Counted from the stretch's first letter, positions 10,901 through 17,597 are shown. The stretch is DNA of 23,925 nt from Sterolibacterium sp964437515 (GCA_964437515.1 CAYTHB010000041.1:1-23925), one strand, 5' to 3'. Numbers and translations: made by a program. The notes: generated from the sequence alone by a model not told the origin.

Positions 10901-13277
10901 TTTGACGACAGATGCGCTTGCGGCACTGACGTCGACACAAATCCCCGCACTGACCACGTCGGCAGTTGCCGCGCTCACGACTTCGGAAATTGCCGCATTC
11001 AATACGACGCAAATCCCAGCGGTCACCGCAGTGCAAGCCAAAGCCTTGACCACGGCGCAGATTGCCGCACTGACGCCGACACAGACGCCTTTACTCTCAA
11101 CGGCAGCGTTGGCGGCACTCTCCACCACACAACTGAATGCCATGACGACAGCGGATGTCGCTGCGTTGACAACAGCACAGACAACCGCTTTGACGGGGGT
11201 ACAGTTTGCCTCGCTGGGTTCGGCGCAATTTGCGGCTTTGTCTACCAGTGCCATTGCTGCGATGACCACATCCCAGGTTTTTGCCATGACGACAGCGCAA
11301 GTAGCCGCGCTTACGACATCGCAAGTCGTGGCCATGACGACCAGTCAGGTGGCAGCTTTGTCCACCTCGGGGATGGCTGCGCTCACTTCGACGGAAGTCG
11401 CCGGTTTGACGACGGATCAGGTTCACGTTCTCAAGAGCGCGCAACTGGCTGCGATCTCTACGGCAGGCATTGCTGCGCTGACGACCCTTCAATTGCATCT
11501 GCTGACAACTTCTGCCTTGACTGGATTGACCTCGTCCCAAGCAGCAGCGCTGACGACAGCGGATATTACCCAATTGACGACCGCGCAATTTCAAGCCTTG
11601 TCATCTAATGCGGTATCAGGTTTGACGACGGATGCTATTGCGGTATTGAGCACTTCGCAGATCAATGCATTGACGGCGAATCAGGTCAAAGGACTGACAA
11701 CAGCCGAGATGGTCGCGCTGACGACGACGCAAGTGCCCTCACTGACGACCGCTGCCATTGCGGCTTTGAATACCGTGCAACTGGCTGCCATGGAAACGGT
11801 GGATGTGGCAGCATTCACAACGACACAGATTGCTGCACTCAATCCCATGGCCATGTATGCCTTGAGTACAGTCGAAGTCGCTGCGATGACGACCGGTCAG
11901 ATTGCGGCACTGACTGCGACGCAGGTGAGCAAGATGACCACGGCGCAACTGGCCTCCCTGACTACAGCTCAAATTCCATCGCTGACGACGGCAGTCATTG
12001 CAGCACTCACGACCAGCCAGATCGTCGGCATGACGACCGCTGAAATGGCCGCGTTGACGACAACCCAGTTTGCAGCGCTCACTCCCGCAGCGATCGGTGC
12101 ATTGACGACCGCAGAAACAGTTGCTTTGACCACGAGCCAGATAGCGACCTTGTCGGCTGTGCAAATGAAGGCAATGACGACAGCGGATATTGCTGCCTTG
12201 TCCACGACACAGGTTGCCAGTTTGAGCACCACGGCCATTGCAGCATTTACAACGGCACAGATACAGGCATTGACCACCGCCGATGTTGTTGCATTGACGA
12301 CGGCGCAGATCGCTGCGCTCAACTGTGTGCAACAACAAGCCGCGACTTCAGCGCAAGTCAATGTGCTTTCGACGCTACAGCTCAACGCACTCAAACTGGG
12401 TACACCGCTGGTGCTGGATCTGGATGGGCATGGCATACAGACCTCCTCTATCGATGGAGGCATCCTGTTCGATCTCAATGCCACGGGGCAGAAACTGGCA
12501 ACGGGCTGGATTTTGCCAAGCAATGGCTTTCTCGTCATGGATCTGAATCATGATGGACGAATCAATGACGGTAGCGAATTGTTCGGAACGGGGACGCGAC
12601 TTCCCACCGGGGAACGTGCGCAAAACGGTTTTGTGGCATTGAAGGCATTGGACACGAATCACGATGGTGCGATCGATGCGTATGATGAAACCTTCGCAGC
12701 TTTGCATGTCTGGACGGATGCCAATCGCGATGGGATCGCACAGCCTGATGAGCTTCATTCCTTATCTTCGCTCGGCATCGTTCGTCTTGATACTCAGGCT
12801 GAAACAGTGTTACAGGAAGAAAACGGTAATGTGACCGGACTCGTGGCGCGTTATTACATGCAGGATGGTCGTGCTCATACTCTAGCCGATGTCTGGTTGC
12901 GCATGGATCAAAAGATTCAGGATCGCAACATTGATCTGACAGCACCGGAAGCAGCAGGCATTACACAGGCCAGCCTGTCGCGCATCAATCTTTCAGGGAA
13001 TGGTGGGCGAGGCGATGTGTTGGTACTGGATGCGACTGCCATTAGCCATCTCGGGCAGGCGATTGCTCAAGATATTCAAAGCATGCATCATGGGTCGCTC
13101 ACCGAGATGCGCGTTGAGGGCGATGCCAACGATACGGTCAAGATCGTGGGTGACACCTTGCAATGGGAAAAACAGGGGATGACCGTCATCGATGGCGTGG
13201 ATTATCAGGTGTATCGCCATGACAGCCTGTTGTTGCTGATTGGTGTCAATATGAAGCTTGATCTCAGTCTGGGATAA
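4977..13277 (+). CDS. Giant octapeptide-repeat protein with Ca-binding and type I secretion-like C-terminus
   Basis: 2766 aa from ATG 4977 (2785 aa from GTG 4920). Residues 9-2472 are 308 octapeptides of consensus [ST]-T-[AST]-[QDE]-[IV]-A-A-[LM]. The array ends at a ~290-residue unique tail. From about residue 2475 (GTPLVLDLDGHGI) this resembles the module in FrpC-like and other large secreted proteins. It carries acidic loops of EF-hand/calcium type at about residues 2522 (DLNHDGRINDGSE), 2559 (DTNHDGAIDAYDE) and 2581 (DANRDGIAQPDE). The last ~100 residues (LVLDATAI..., VEGDANDTVKI, GVDYQVYRHDS) resemble the C-terminal domain of type I-secreted adhesins. There is no N-terminal signal peptide, which fits C-terminal-signal export, but no transporter gene is in the window. 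Each octad has S/T-x-x-Q/D/E, a helix-capping box, so I infer a regular fibre of short capped helical turns. The array has almost no charged or aromatic residues. Function unknown; similar proteins are sometimes labelled haem utilisation or adhesion, for which I see no evidence here. It heads an apparent operon with two methyltransferases and a glycosyltransferase. Confidence 0.88.
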   Translation: MASIVTQLSTSQIALLTTSQVASANTSDIAALSTAQAAALTSLQMAALTTTHIATLSSAQVAALPVANVTALSSSQIAALSAKAIPGLTTADIAALSTAQVSAFSAQQVAAMTTADIAAITTTQAPVLTTAAIAALTSTQIPAFSTANIAVLTTKQVAALASSAIAAFNTADVAALTSSQVAALTATQAKALTPVNLGLLTAPQAAALSTAAIAALSTTQIAGITTADVAALTTVQTKALTATQMAALTTSQFMALSSAALAGLSKPQVAALTTAQVAAMSSAQVVAMTTAQLSALSAPAIAALTTAEIAGLSSAQIDALTPGQVMALTTADITALSTAQIAGLSPAEIAVLSTAQTVALTPAVISALSLAQSAAFTSYQFAALTTAQFAALTTSAIAGMTTTEVSGLTTAQVAALTTAQIVAMNTAQIAALSTTSIAALTTAEIAGLNAGQIAALKPTQVAAMTTAGVAALGSAQSPYLSTSAIAALNSTQLAAMSSASVVALTAAQMPALSTNNIAALTTAEFAALGNDRIAALKATQFAALTTANIAALTPTQAPAISTAAIAAMTPTQAAALTTSDVAAFTTGQIVALNTASVAALGTASVAALTTLQTSVLKPAQLVAMTPAEVAALTPAQMAALSTAAIAAMTTTQVPSITTADVAALTTSQVAAMTGAQIAALTSAQFGALSSSGIGVLSTAAIAALSTAQVAAMTTAEIVGLNTAQIAALSTTSIAALTTTEVAAFSPAQIAVLKATQVAAMTTAEIAALTSDQVPMLASIAMSALSAAQVAAFNTAVIPVMTTAQIAALNTASIAALTTGEMASLTPVQVSALKAPQAAAITAAQVAAMTPSQFSSLSTAAVGALTAAQIAAMTTADVAALSPTQTGALTTAAVAALTTVDVVAMNPGQVGALKASQVAALSAAQIAVITTAQMEALSTAAIAALSATQAAALSTADIAVMSPAQMAAMNGTQMAALTTAQFAALSTGSMGVLSTAAVAAMTPAQLAALSTTVIPSMSSAQIAAISSANVAAMTTAQIAALDPSQVPALSAAQAGALTTAEIAALTTAQAPMLSSAAVAALSAAQVAALNTATIPLLATAQIAALNTAAIAALTPAEIASLTPAQVSALQSKQVPAITTAQIAALTTSQAPALSSVAVAALSAGQAGALTSADVAVLSTAQIVALSTAAVPALGTAGVSALTPTQISALKPVQIGALTTSQIASLATSQGQALTTASIAAMTTAQTAALSTDNIAALSTAQIAAMSGNQIANLTTGQFAALSTGSFAILTTAEVAGLTTAQISALSTAVIATMSMTQIAVLSTSAIAALTTGQLAALDTTQVSGLKSAQVAALTSAQIAAFTTTQAPALSTAAISILTSVQMAALTSADVAALTTTQIPAINSVAIAGLTTAEMAALSQDQVTALTPTQIKGMTTAQIVALTSTQTPALTTASIATLNSAQTAALDSVDVLALTTAQIAALSSSAIAALGTDTVAGLSTNQVASITPSQIKALTTAEVVALTSTQTPMLTTAAVAALNSAQAAAMDSVDVVALTTAQIAALSSAAIAALSTATIAGLGTSQIAVITPVQAKALTTAEIVALTSTQTPVLSTAALAALSTTQLFAMETADIAALTTDQTTSLTGAQFAALSTAQFSALSTAAIAAMTTAQVAAMNTAQVAALTTAQVVAMTTDQISALSVAAMAALTTAEVAGFSPVQIATLKNTQLAALTTAGIAALTTTQSPALTTAAIAALTSTQMPAMNTATLAALGTAQIAVLSSNAVGAMTTAEINALSTDQIAALTAPQAKALTTVQIAALTTVQTPALATAAIAALSTAQINALTTAEVAALTTTQSVALTGIQLATLTTSQFMALSTDAIASMTTAQIAAMTTAQMASLSTAQIVAMTTAQVAALSTANVAALTTAEVAGLTSAQVAALKNNQIAAMTTAEIAALTSSQTPALTTSAVAALTSTQSAVLTTDALAALTSTQIPALTTSAVAALTTSEIAAFNTTQIPAVTAVQAKALTTAQIAALTPTQTPLLSTAALAALSTTQLNAMTTADVAALTTAQTTALTGVQFASLGSAQFAALSTSAIAAMTTSQVFAMTTAQVAALTTSQVVAMTTSQVAALSTSGMAALTSTEVAGLTTDQVHVLKSAQLAAISTAGIAALTTLQLHLLTTSALTGLTSSQAAALTTADITQLTTAQFQALSSNAVSGLTTDAIAVLSTSQINALTANQVKGLTTAEMVALTTTQVPSLTTAAIAALNTVQLAAMETVDVAAFTTTQIAALNPMAMYALSTVEVAAMTTGQIAALTATQVSKMTTAQLASLTTAQIPSLTTAVIAALTTSQIVGMTTAEMAALTTTQFAALTPAAIGALTTAETVALTTSQIATLSAVQMKAMTTADIAALSTTQVASLSTTAIAAFTTAQIQALTTADVVALTTAQIAALNCVQQQAATSAQVNVLSTLQLNALKLGTPLVLDLDGHGIQTSSIDGGILFDLNATGQKLATGWILPSNGFLVMDLNHDGRINDGSELFGTGTRLPTGERAQNGFVALKALDTNHDGAIDAYDETFAALHVWTDANRDGIAQPDELHSLSSLGIVRLDTQAETVLQEENGNVTGLVARYYMQDGRAHTLADVWLRMDQKIQDRNIDLTAPEAAGITQASLSRINLSGNGGRGDVLVLDATAISHLGQAIAQDIQSMHHGSLTEMRVEGDANDTVKIVGDTLQWEKQGMTVIDGVDYQVYRHDSLLLLIGVNMKLDLSLG
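5001..12392 (+). repeat. 308 tandem 24-bp units (octapeptide array) in perfect register
   Basis: Octads start at 5001+24k for k=0 to 307. I checked the register at nearly every fifth unit through the array and found no shift. Two marker types reveal a higher order. Lys-type octads (KATQVAAM, TPSQIKAL, TAPQAKAL and similar) recur every 10 units, for example k=56, 66, 76; 93, 103, 113; 140, 150; 167, 177, 187, 197; 268, 278, 288, 298. Two units after most of these comes a proline octad (TSTQTPAL type). TG/QF-type octads (TGAQFAAL, TGVQFASL and relatives) head blocks at k=29, 46, 83, 120, 157, 204, 231, 258. Their spacings are 17, 37, 37, 37, 47, 27 and 27, always 7+10n, and each lies 7 units after a marker position. 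The array stops at k=308, exactly one 10-unit period after the last marker. Confidence 0.92.
9297..9776 (+). repeat. Two adjacent 240-bp (10-octad) super-repeat copies
   Basis: Octads 179-188 and 189-198 are the clearest example of the 80-aa super-repeat. Both read TSTQTP, then LTTA, NSAQ, DSVDV, ALTTAQIAALSS, AIAAL, AGL, ITP and ending ALTTAE. At DNA level the copies differ at many third positions (GACGACAGCTCAG versus TACCACGGCGCAG for the same residues). The duplication is therefore not recent, and protein sequence seems to have been maintained while silent sites drifted. Confidence 0.8.
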
Positions 13278-13295
13278 ATAGTACACAATCAGTCC

Positions 13296-14735
13296 ATGAG
13301 TCAGGAATTTTCCACTATTCCGCTGCCACTGGATGTGGGTATTCGGGTCGTCGTTCCCGATACCCTGCAACTCATTACACCTTATGTCATTCTGGAGCAG
13401 GGCGACTGGTTCGAGGATGAAATCGGGTTTGTTCGAGTGTTGTTGCAGTCCGGAGATCGCGTCATCGATATTGGTGCCAATTACGGGCTTTATGCCTTGT
13501 CCATGGCACAAGTGGTGGGAGCGACGGGTCAGGTCTGGGCTTTCGAGCCCGCAGCGCAGACAGCGCATTTGTTGTCACAAAGCATCACGCTCAATGGATT
13601 CGATCCGGCGAATCAACTGATATTGATTCAGTCTGCCCTTGCAGATCATGCAGGTACGGCGCAATTAACCATGAGTGCCCATGCCGAAATGAATATGCTG
13701 TCACCTGAGATGGACGCAGGGCAGGGCGAAACCGTTCGTGTGGATACGCTCGATGCTTGTAGTGTGACTTATGACTGGCATCACATTCGTTTCATCAAGA
13801 TGGATGCCGAAGGTGCTGAGCTGGATATTCTTCGGGGTGGCACCCAGTTCTTGTCGCGTGAGTCGCCCTTGATACAGTATGAAATCAAGGCAGGAACATC
13901 GCTCAATCTGGCACTGGTCACCGCATTTGAGACGATGGGCTATCGTTCGTATCGACTGGTTCCGGGGCTGAATGTGTTGGTGCCTTTTGATGCAACGACC
14001 GGTGTGGATGCTTATTTGCTCAACCTGTTTTGCTGCAAGGAGGATACGGCGTTCAAGCTTGCAGAACTGGGACTCCTGATTGCCCAGGGGGGGCAGACTC
14101 AGACTCAGACCCAGACGAATGATGCTGAGATCGATACTCTGGTAGAACGCTATCACTGGCGCAAAACGCTGGCACATCAGCCCTATGGCATTCAATTGCG
14201 TGAAACATGGGAAGCCACCGCGATGACATCGGATGGTTCGGTCGTCGAGAAGGCAATGGCACTTTATCTCGCAAGTCGGGATACCCGCCTGCCGATGTTG
14301 ACGCGATGGAATGCGCTGGATCGAAGTTTGCACATGATGCTGGCCTTGTGTAATCGGGATGATCGTCACATGCGTCTAGCGACTTTCGCGCGTATCGCAT
14401 GGGATTACGGTGCTCGTCATGCAGCGGTGACGGCGCTGGAACGCTTACTGGTGCGGATCACCCAGCAAGGCGGCATGAGTCTGACCGAACCCTTTTTGAT
14501 GTCTTGCAAGCGTCTTGAAAATCTAGCACCTGACACCGGCCTGCGCTTCTGGACGATTTCCGGCCTGCTCGAATCGATAGAAATCGCCTCGTCTTATTCG
14601 TCGTTCTATACGCCGGAAGCCAGTTTTGAACGACTCAAGCTGATGCAGTCATTGGGTTTTTTCAGTACATCCATGGCACGTCGTCTGGCATTGGTCGAGG
14701 CACGGCTGGGGCTTGCTACCCATGAAATCAGATAG
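13296..14735 (+). CDS. FkbM-family SAM-dependent methyltransferase with long C-terminal extension
   Basis: 479 aa. Residues ~40-245 form an FkbM-type Rossmann methyltransferase: the SAM-binding motif VIDIGANYGLYAL (56-68), AFEP (82-85) and the family hallmark IKMDAEGAELDILRGG (167-182). FkbM enzymes typically O-methylate sugar or polyketide hydroxyls, so a glycan attached by the nearby glycosyltransferase is the natural candidate substrate; that is inference. After a QTQTQTQT tract (267-274), a ~200-residue helical-looking C-terminal region follows (WRKTLAHQPYGIQLRETW... to the end) that I do not recognise; it could bind a substrate or partner. The start is 18 bp after the giant gene's stop with only a weak ribosome-binding site, suggesting co-transcription and perhaps coupling. 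Confidence 0.85.
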   Translation: MSQEFSTIPLPLDVGIRVVVPDTLQLITPYVILEQGDWFEDEIGFVRVLLQSGDRVIDIGANYGLYALSMAQVVGATGQVWAFEPAAQTAHLLSQSITLNGFDPANQLILIQSALADHAGTAQLTMSAHAEMNMLSPEMDAGQGETVRVDTLDACSVTYDWHHIRFIKMDAEGAELDILRGGTQFLSRESPLIQYEIKAGTSLNLALVTAFETMGYRSYRLVPGLNVLVPFDATTGVDAYLLNLFCCKEDTAFKLAELGLLIAQGGQTQTQTQTNDAEIDTLVERYHWRKTLAHQPYGIQLRETWEATAMTSDGSVVEKAMALYLASRDTRLPMLTRWNALDRSLHMMLALCNRDDRHMRLATFARIAWDYGARHAAVTALERLLVRITQQGGMSLTEPFLMSCKRLENLAPDTGLRFWTISGLLESIEIASSYSSFYTPEASFERLKLMQSLGFFSTSMARRLALVEARLGLATHEIR

Positions 14736-14786
14736 CGAAAAAATCGATTTCAACCTATTTTATGAATTCAATTTGATCAGGTGTTG

Positions 14787-15635
14787 ATGATGCAAATACT
14801 TCCTTTGTTCCAGGACGAACCTTTCGTTATTGAAATTCTTGATGTGGGCGCCGCACTGAACGATGCTCCTACTTATCAAAACATGGTGGAAGCCGGATTT
14901 GCACGGGTTACCGGCTTTGAACCCAATCAGGTCGAATGTGACCGATTGAATGAAATCTATGGTGTAACTCATCGGTTTTTGCCGTGTTTTGTGGGGACAG
15001 GTAAGCCCGCTGTTTTTCACGAAACCAACTGGAATCTCACCGGTTCGCTGTTCGAGCCCAATACGGAATTACTGCAAGTTTTCCAGAACCTTGCTGAGTT
15101 GACTATGCCCGTTGCGCAGCATCCGGTCGATACCGTAAGCCTCGATGCATTATGTATGGAAGGTAAATTGCCTGATATCGATTACATCAAGATCGATATT
15201 CAGGGGGGAGAGCTGGATGTGTTTCGCCATGCACATCGTGTGCTGGGTACGGTGTTGGCCATCCAGACCGAAGTGGAGTTCGTTGAGCTTTACAAACGCC
15301 AACCCTTATTTGCTGATGTGGATATTTTTCTGCGTAATAACGGTTTTCAGTTCCATACCTTCAATGGCTTTGGCTCACGTGCTTTCAAACCAGTCTTGGT
15401 GGATGGGGATGTCAGCAAAGGGGTGCGTCAGTGCCTGTGGTCGGATGCTGTCTATTTCCGAGACTGGCTACAATTGGAAGCCTTGTCGGATATTCAATTG
15501 AAAAAACTGGCAACCTTAGCCAATGAAGTGTGTCAATCAGCAGATTTGGCGTATTACTACCTGTTTGCTCTGGACAAACGTCAGGGCAGCGATTTGGCTG
15601 TGCGCTATCTGAAGCAGATCTTTGCAGGGGCATGA
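14787..15635 (+). CDS. FkbM-family methyltransferase (second copy)
   Basis: 282 aa from ATG 14787; ATG 14790 and GTG 14781 are in-frame alternatives. The AGGTG sequence at 14779-14783 favours one of the two ATGs. The FkbM hallmark is clear: YIKIDIQGGELDVFRHA in the middle, then the usual QTEVEFVELYKRQPLFADVD and LRNNGFQFH segments. The SAM-binding loop is divergent: ILDVGAALNDAP replaces the usual D-x-G-A-x-x-G pattern, so the second glycine is absent. FNGFGSRAFKPV and CLWSDAVYF near the end are typical of FkbM proteins found in glycan clusters. It lies 51 bp after the first FkbM gene with no terminator between, hence probably one operon. Likely role: O-methylation of a sugar on the giant protein or of another surface glycan (inference). 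Confidence 0.85.
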   Translation: MMQILPLFQDEPFVIEILDVGAALNDAPTYQNMVEAGFARVTGFEPNQVECDRLNEIYGVTHRFLPCFVGTGKPAVFHETNWNLTGSLFEPNTELLQVFQNLAELTMPVAQHPVDTVSLDALCMEGKLPDIDYIKIDIQGGELDVFRHAHRVLGTVLAIQTEVEFVELYKRQPLFADVDIFLRNNGFQFHTFNGFGSRAFKPVLVDGDVSKGVRQCLWSDAVYFRDWLQLEALSDIQLKKLATLANEVCQSADLAYYYLFALDKRQGSDLAVRYLKQIFAGA

Positions 15636-15731
15636 CTTGCTTCTGTTTTATCCTCGCGAGATGCGGTCTCTGAAGTGCTCGAAGTTCTCAATGTTGCAAG
15701 CTGATTCCCTATTGCTTGTTTCGTTTTCATC

Positions 15732-17597
15732 ATGACGACGCATGACACACTAATTCAGGCGATCAATCTTCAGAATCAGGGGCGGTTATCTGAAGCGGAG
15801 CAGCTCTTTAGAAGCATACTGGCGGTCGAGCCGAACAATGCGCCTGCGCTCTATTCTCTGGGGGTCATCGCGTTGAATGGTGGCCACCACGAAGAGGCGT
15901 TGCAACTGAGTACGATGGGGGTGCAACTGGTCCCTACATTTGCCCCAATGAAGTTCTTGCAGGGATCGGCTTATCAGGCGGCTGGATTGAGGGATGTGGC
16001 ACTCCAATGCTATGACGAATCATTGGCAATGGATCCGAATGCGCTGGATGTGTTACTGAATAGCGGTGTACTGCTGCGTGACATGTTTCGCCATCGTGAC
16101 GCGCTGGAGCGGTTTAACCGTATCCTTGCCATCGACCCCAATCATCAGGCTGCCCTGGGTAACTGCGCCATTCTGCTCACGGGCTTCAAGCAGAACGAGC
16201 AGGCCATTGCACTCTTCAAACGCCTGCTGGCTTTGAATCCGGATTACGACTATGGCTTGGGGCTACTGCTTTATGAGCAGCTCCATGTGTGTGATTGGTC
16301 GGATTTTGAATCGCTTTCCCAACAAATTGTCGAAGCCACACGTTCTGGTCGTCGAGCATGTAAATCACTCGCCATCATGGCGATTAGCGATGAGGCTGAC
16401 ATCCACCAACATGCAGCACAAACTTTTGCGAGTCACTATTACCCTCGCAAGCCACATGCGCTTTGGCAAGGCGAACGCTATCGCCATGAAAAGATACGCA
16501 TCGCCTATGTCTCACCCGATTTGCGGGAGCATCCGGTCGGCCATCTGATTGCGGGTGTTTTTGAACGGCATGACAAAGCGCGTTTTGAAACCATCGCCAT
16601 CTCACTCGGTGTGGATGACCAAAGTCGGATTCGAGAACGGATGATCAAGGCGTTCGACCAGTTTTATGACGTGCAAAATAAGGGCTCACTCCAGATTGCC
16701 CAGCTCATGCGGACGCTGGAAGTCGATATCGCCATCGACCTGGGAGGCTATACATCCGATACCCGTACCGATGTCTTTGCCTTGCGGCCTGCGCCGATAC
16801 AGGTCAATTATCTGGGTTATCCGGGCACGATGGGATCGGATTATTTTGATTACATTCTGGCGGATCGACATGTGATTCCTGAAGAACATCGTGGCTTTTA
16901 CAATGAGCAGGTGGTCTGGCTGCCGGATGCCTATCTGCCGACAGATAGCGGGATACAGATTTCACCGCATACCCCGACGCGTGCCGAGTGTGGCTTGCCT
17001 GATGAGGCCGTCGTCTTTTGCTCATTCAGTCACGACTATAAAATTTCGCCGCCGCTTTTTGATGTCTGGATGAGACTTTTACAGCAGGTACCTGACAGCG
17101 TGCTCTGGCTGATGTCACGCAATGAAATTTCGCAGAAAAATCTGCGCAAGGAAGCAGAACGGCGGGGCGTTTCAGGTGATCGACTGGTTTTTGCCACGAG
17201 AGTGCCGCGTGTGGAAGATCACCTTGCACGCTATCGTCAGGCCGATCTTTTTCTGGATACACATCCTTATAACGCACACACCACAGCAGCGGATGCGTTG
17301 ATGGCAGGGTTGCCTGTCGTGACCTGCATGGGCAATGCCTTTCCTGCCCGTGTGGCGGGAAGTCTGCTTCATGCCATCGGGTTACCCGAACTGGCAACGA
17401 CCTCATTGGCACATTACGAGGCACTGGCCTTGCAATTGGCGCAACATCCCGAGCAACGTCAGAACATCAAGGCTCGCCTTGATGCCAATCACGATACGGC
17501 GCCTTTATTCGATACACGCATGTTTTGTCGGCACCTTGAGGCGGCTTACATCGCCATGTGGCGGCAATATCAGCTGGGTGCAGCAGGAATGTTTTAA
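15732..17597 (+). CDS. TPR-containing GT41 glycosyltransferase (SPINDLY/O-GlcNAc transferase-like)
   Basis: 621 aa. About four to five TPR-like units fill residues 1-170 (AEQLFRSILAVEPNN, ALQCYDESLAMDPN, ALERFNRILAIDPNH, AIALFKRLLALNPDY). The OGT catalytic region follows: IRIAYVSPDLREHPVGHL (255-272, with H267 in the region of the proposed catalytic His of human OGT), the lobe around VDIAIDLGGYTSDTRTDVFALRPAP, and NYLGYPGTMG (359-368). Then come SFSHDYKISP with K437, equivalent to the UDP-phosphate-binding Lys of OGT, and NAHTTAADALMAGLPVVT with H516-T517-T518 and D521. All key residues seem present, so it should be active, transferring a sugar from a nucleotide donor to Ser/Thr (or Asn) in the cytoplasm. 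It follows the second FkbM gene by 96 bp with no clear ribosome-binding site. The repeat protein three genes upstream is the obvious acceptor (inference). Confidence 0.9.
   Translation: MTTHDTLIQAINLQNQGRLSEAEQLFRSILAVEPNNAPALYSLGVIALNGGHHEEALQLSTMGVQLVPTFAPMKFLQGSAYQAAGLRDVALQCYDESLAMDPNALDVLLNSGVLLRDMFRHRDALERFNRILAIDPNHQAALGNCAILLTGFKQNEQAIALFKRLLALNPDYDYGLGLLLYEQLHVCDWSDFESLSQQIVEATRSGRRACKSLAIMAISDEADIHQHAAQTFASHYYPRKPHALWQGERYRHEKIRIAYVSPDLREHPVGHLIAGVFERHDKARFETIAISLGVDDQSRIRERMIKAFDQFYDVQNKGSLQIAQLMRTLEVDIAIDLGGYTSDTRTDVFALRPAPIQVNYLGYPGTMGSDYFDYILADRHVIPEEHRGFYNEQVVWLPDAYLPTDSGIQISPHTPTRAECGLPDEAVVFCSFSHDYKISPPLFDVWMRLLQQVPDSVLWLMSRNEISQKNLRKEAERRGVSGDRLVFATRVPRVEDHLARYRQADLFLDTHPYNAHTTAADALMAGLPVVTCMGNAFPARVAGSLLHAIGLPELATTSLAHYEALALQLAQHPEQRQNIKARLDANHDTAPLFDTRMFCRHLEAAYIAMWRQYQLGAAGMF

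Noticed and set aside
5001..12392. Ice-nucleation or RTX-type repeat protein
   Set aside because: The octapeptide has no AGYGSTxT pattern and no GGxGxDxLx nonapeptide; it is Thr/Ala/Gln/Leu-based.
5001..12392. CRISPR array or DNA-level satellite
   Set aside because: The 24-bp units are coding, contiguous without spacers and highly diverged at silent sites; the order is in the protein, not in exact DNA repeats.
4907..12538. Many antisense frames of 60-212 codons across the octapeptide array (for example 4907-5482, 8129-8767, 10793-11335)
   Set aside because: They are by-products of the 24-nt repeat, whose complement lacks stops and reads as a Val/Ala-rich mirror repeat. They have no separate ribosome-binding sites, and the plus-strand frame is continuous and has a recognisable C-terminal domain.
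14736..14786. Terminator between the two FkbM genes (GAAAAAATCGATTTC)
   Set aside because: Only a weak AT-rich palindrome without a GC stem and T-tract, so it does not break the operon.
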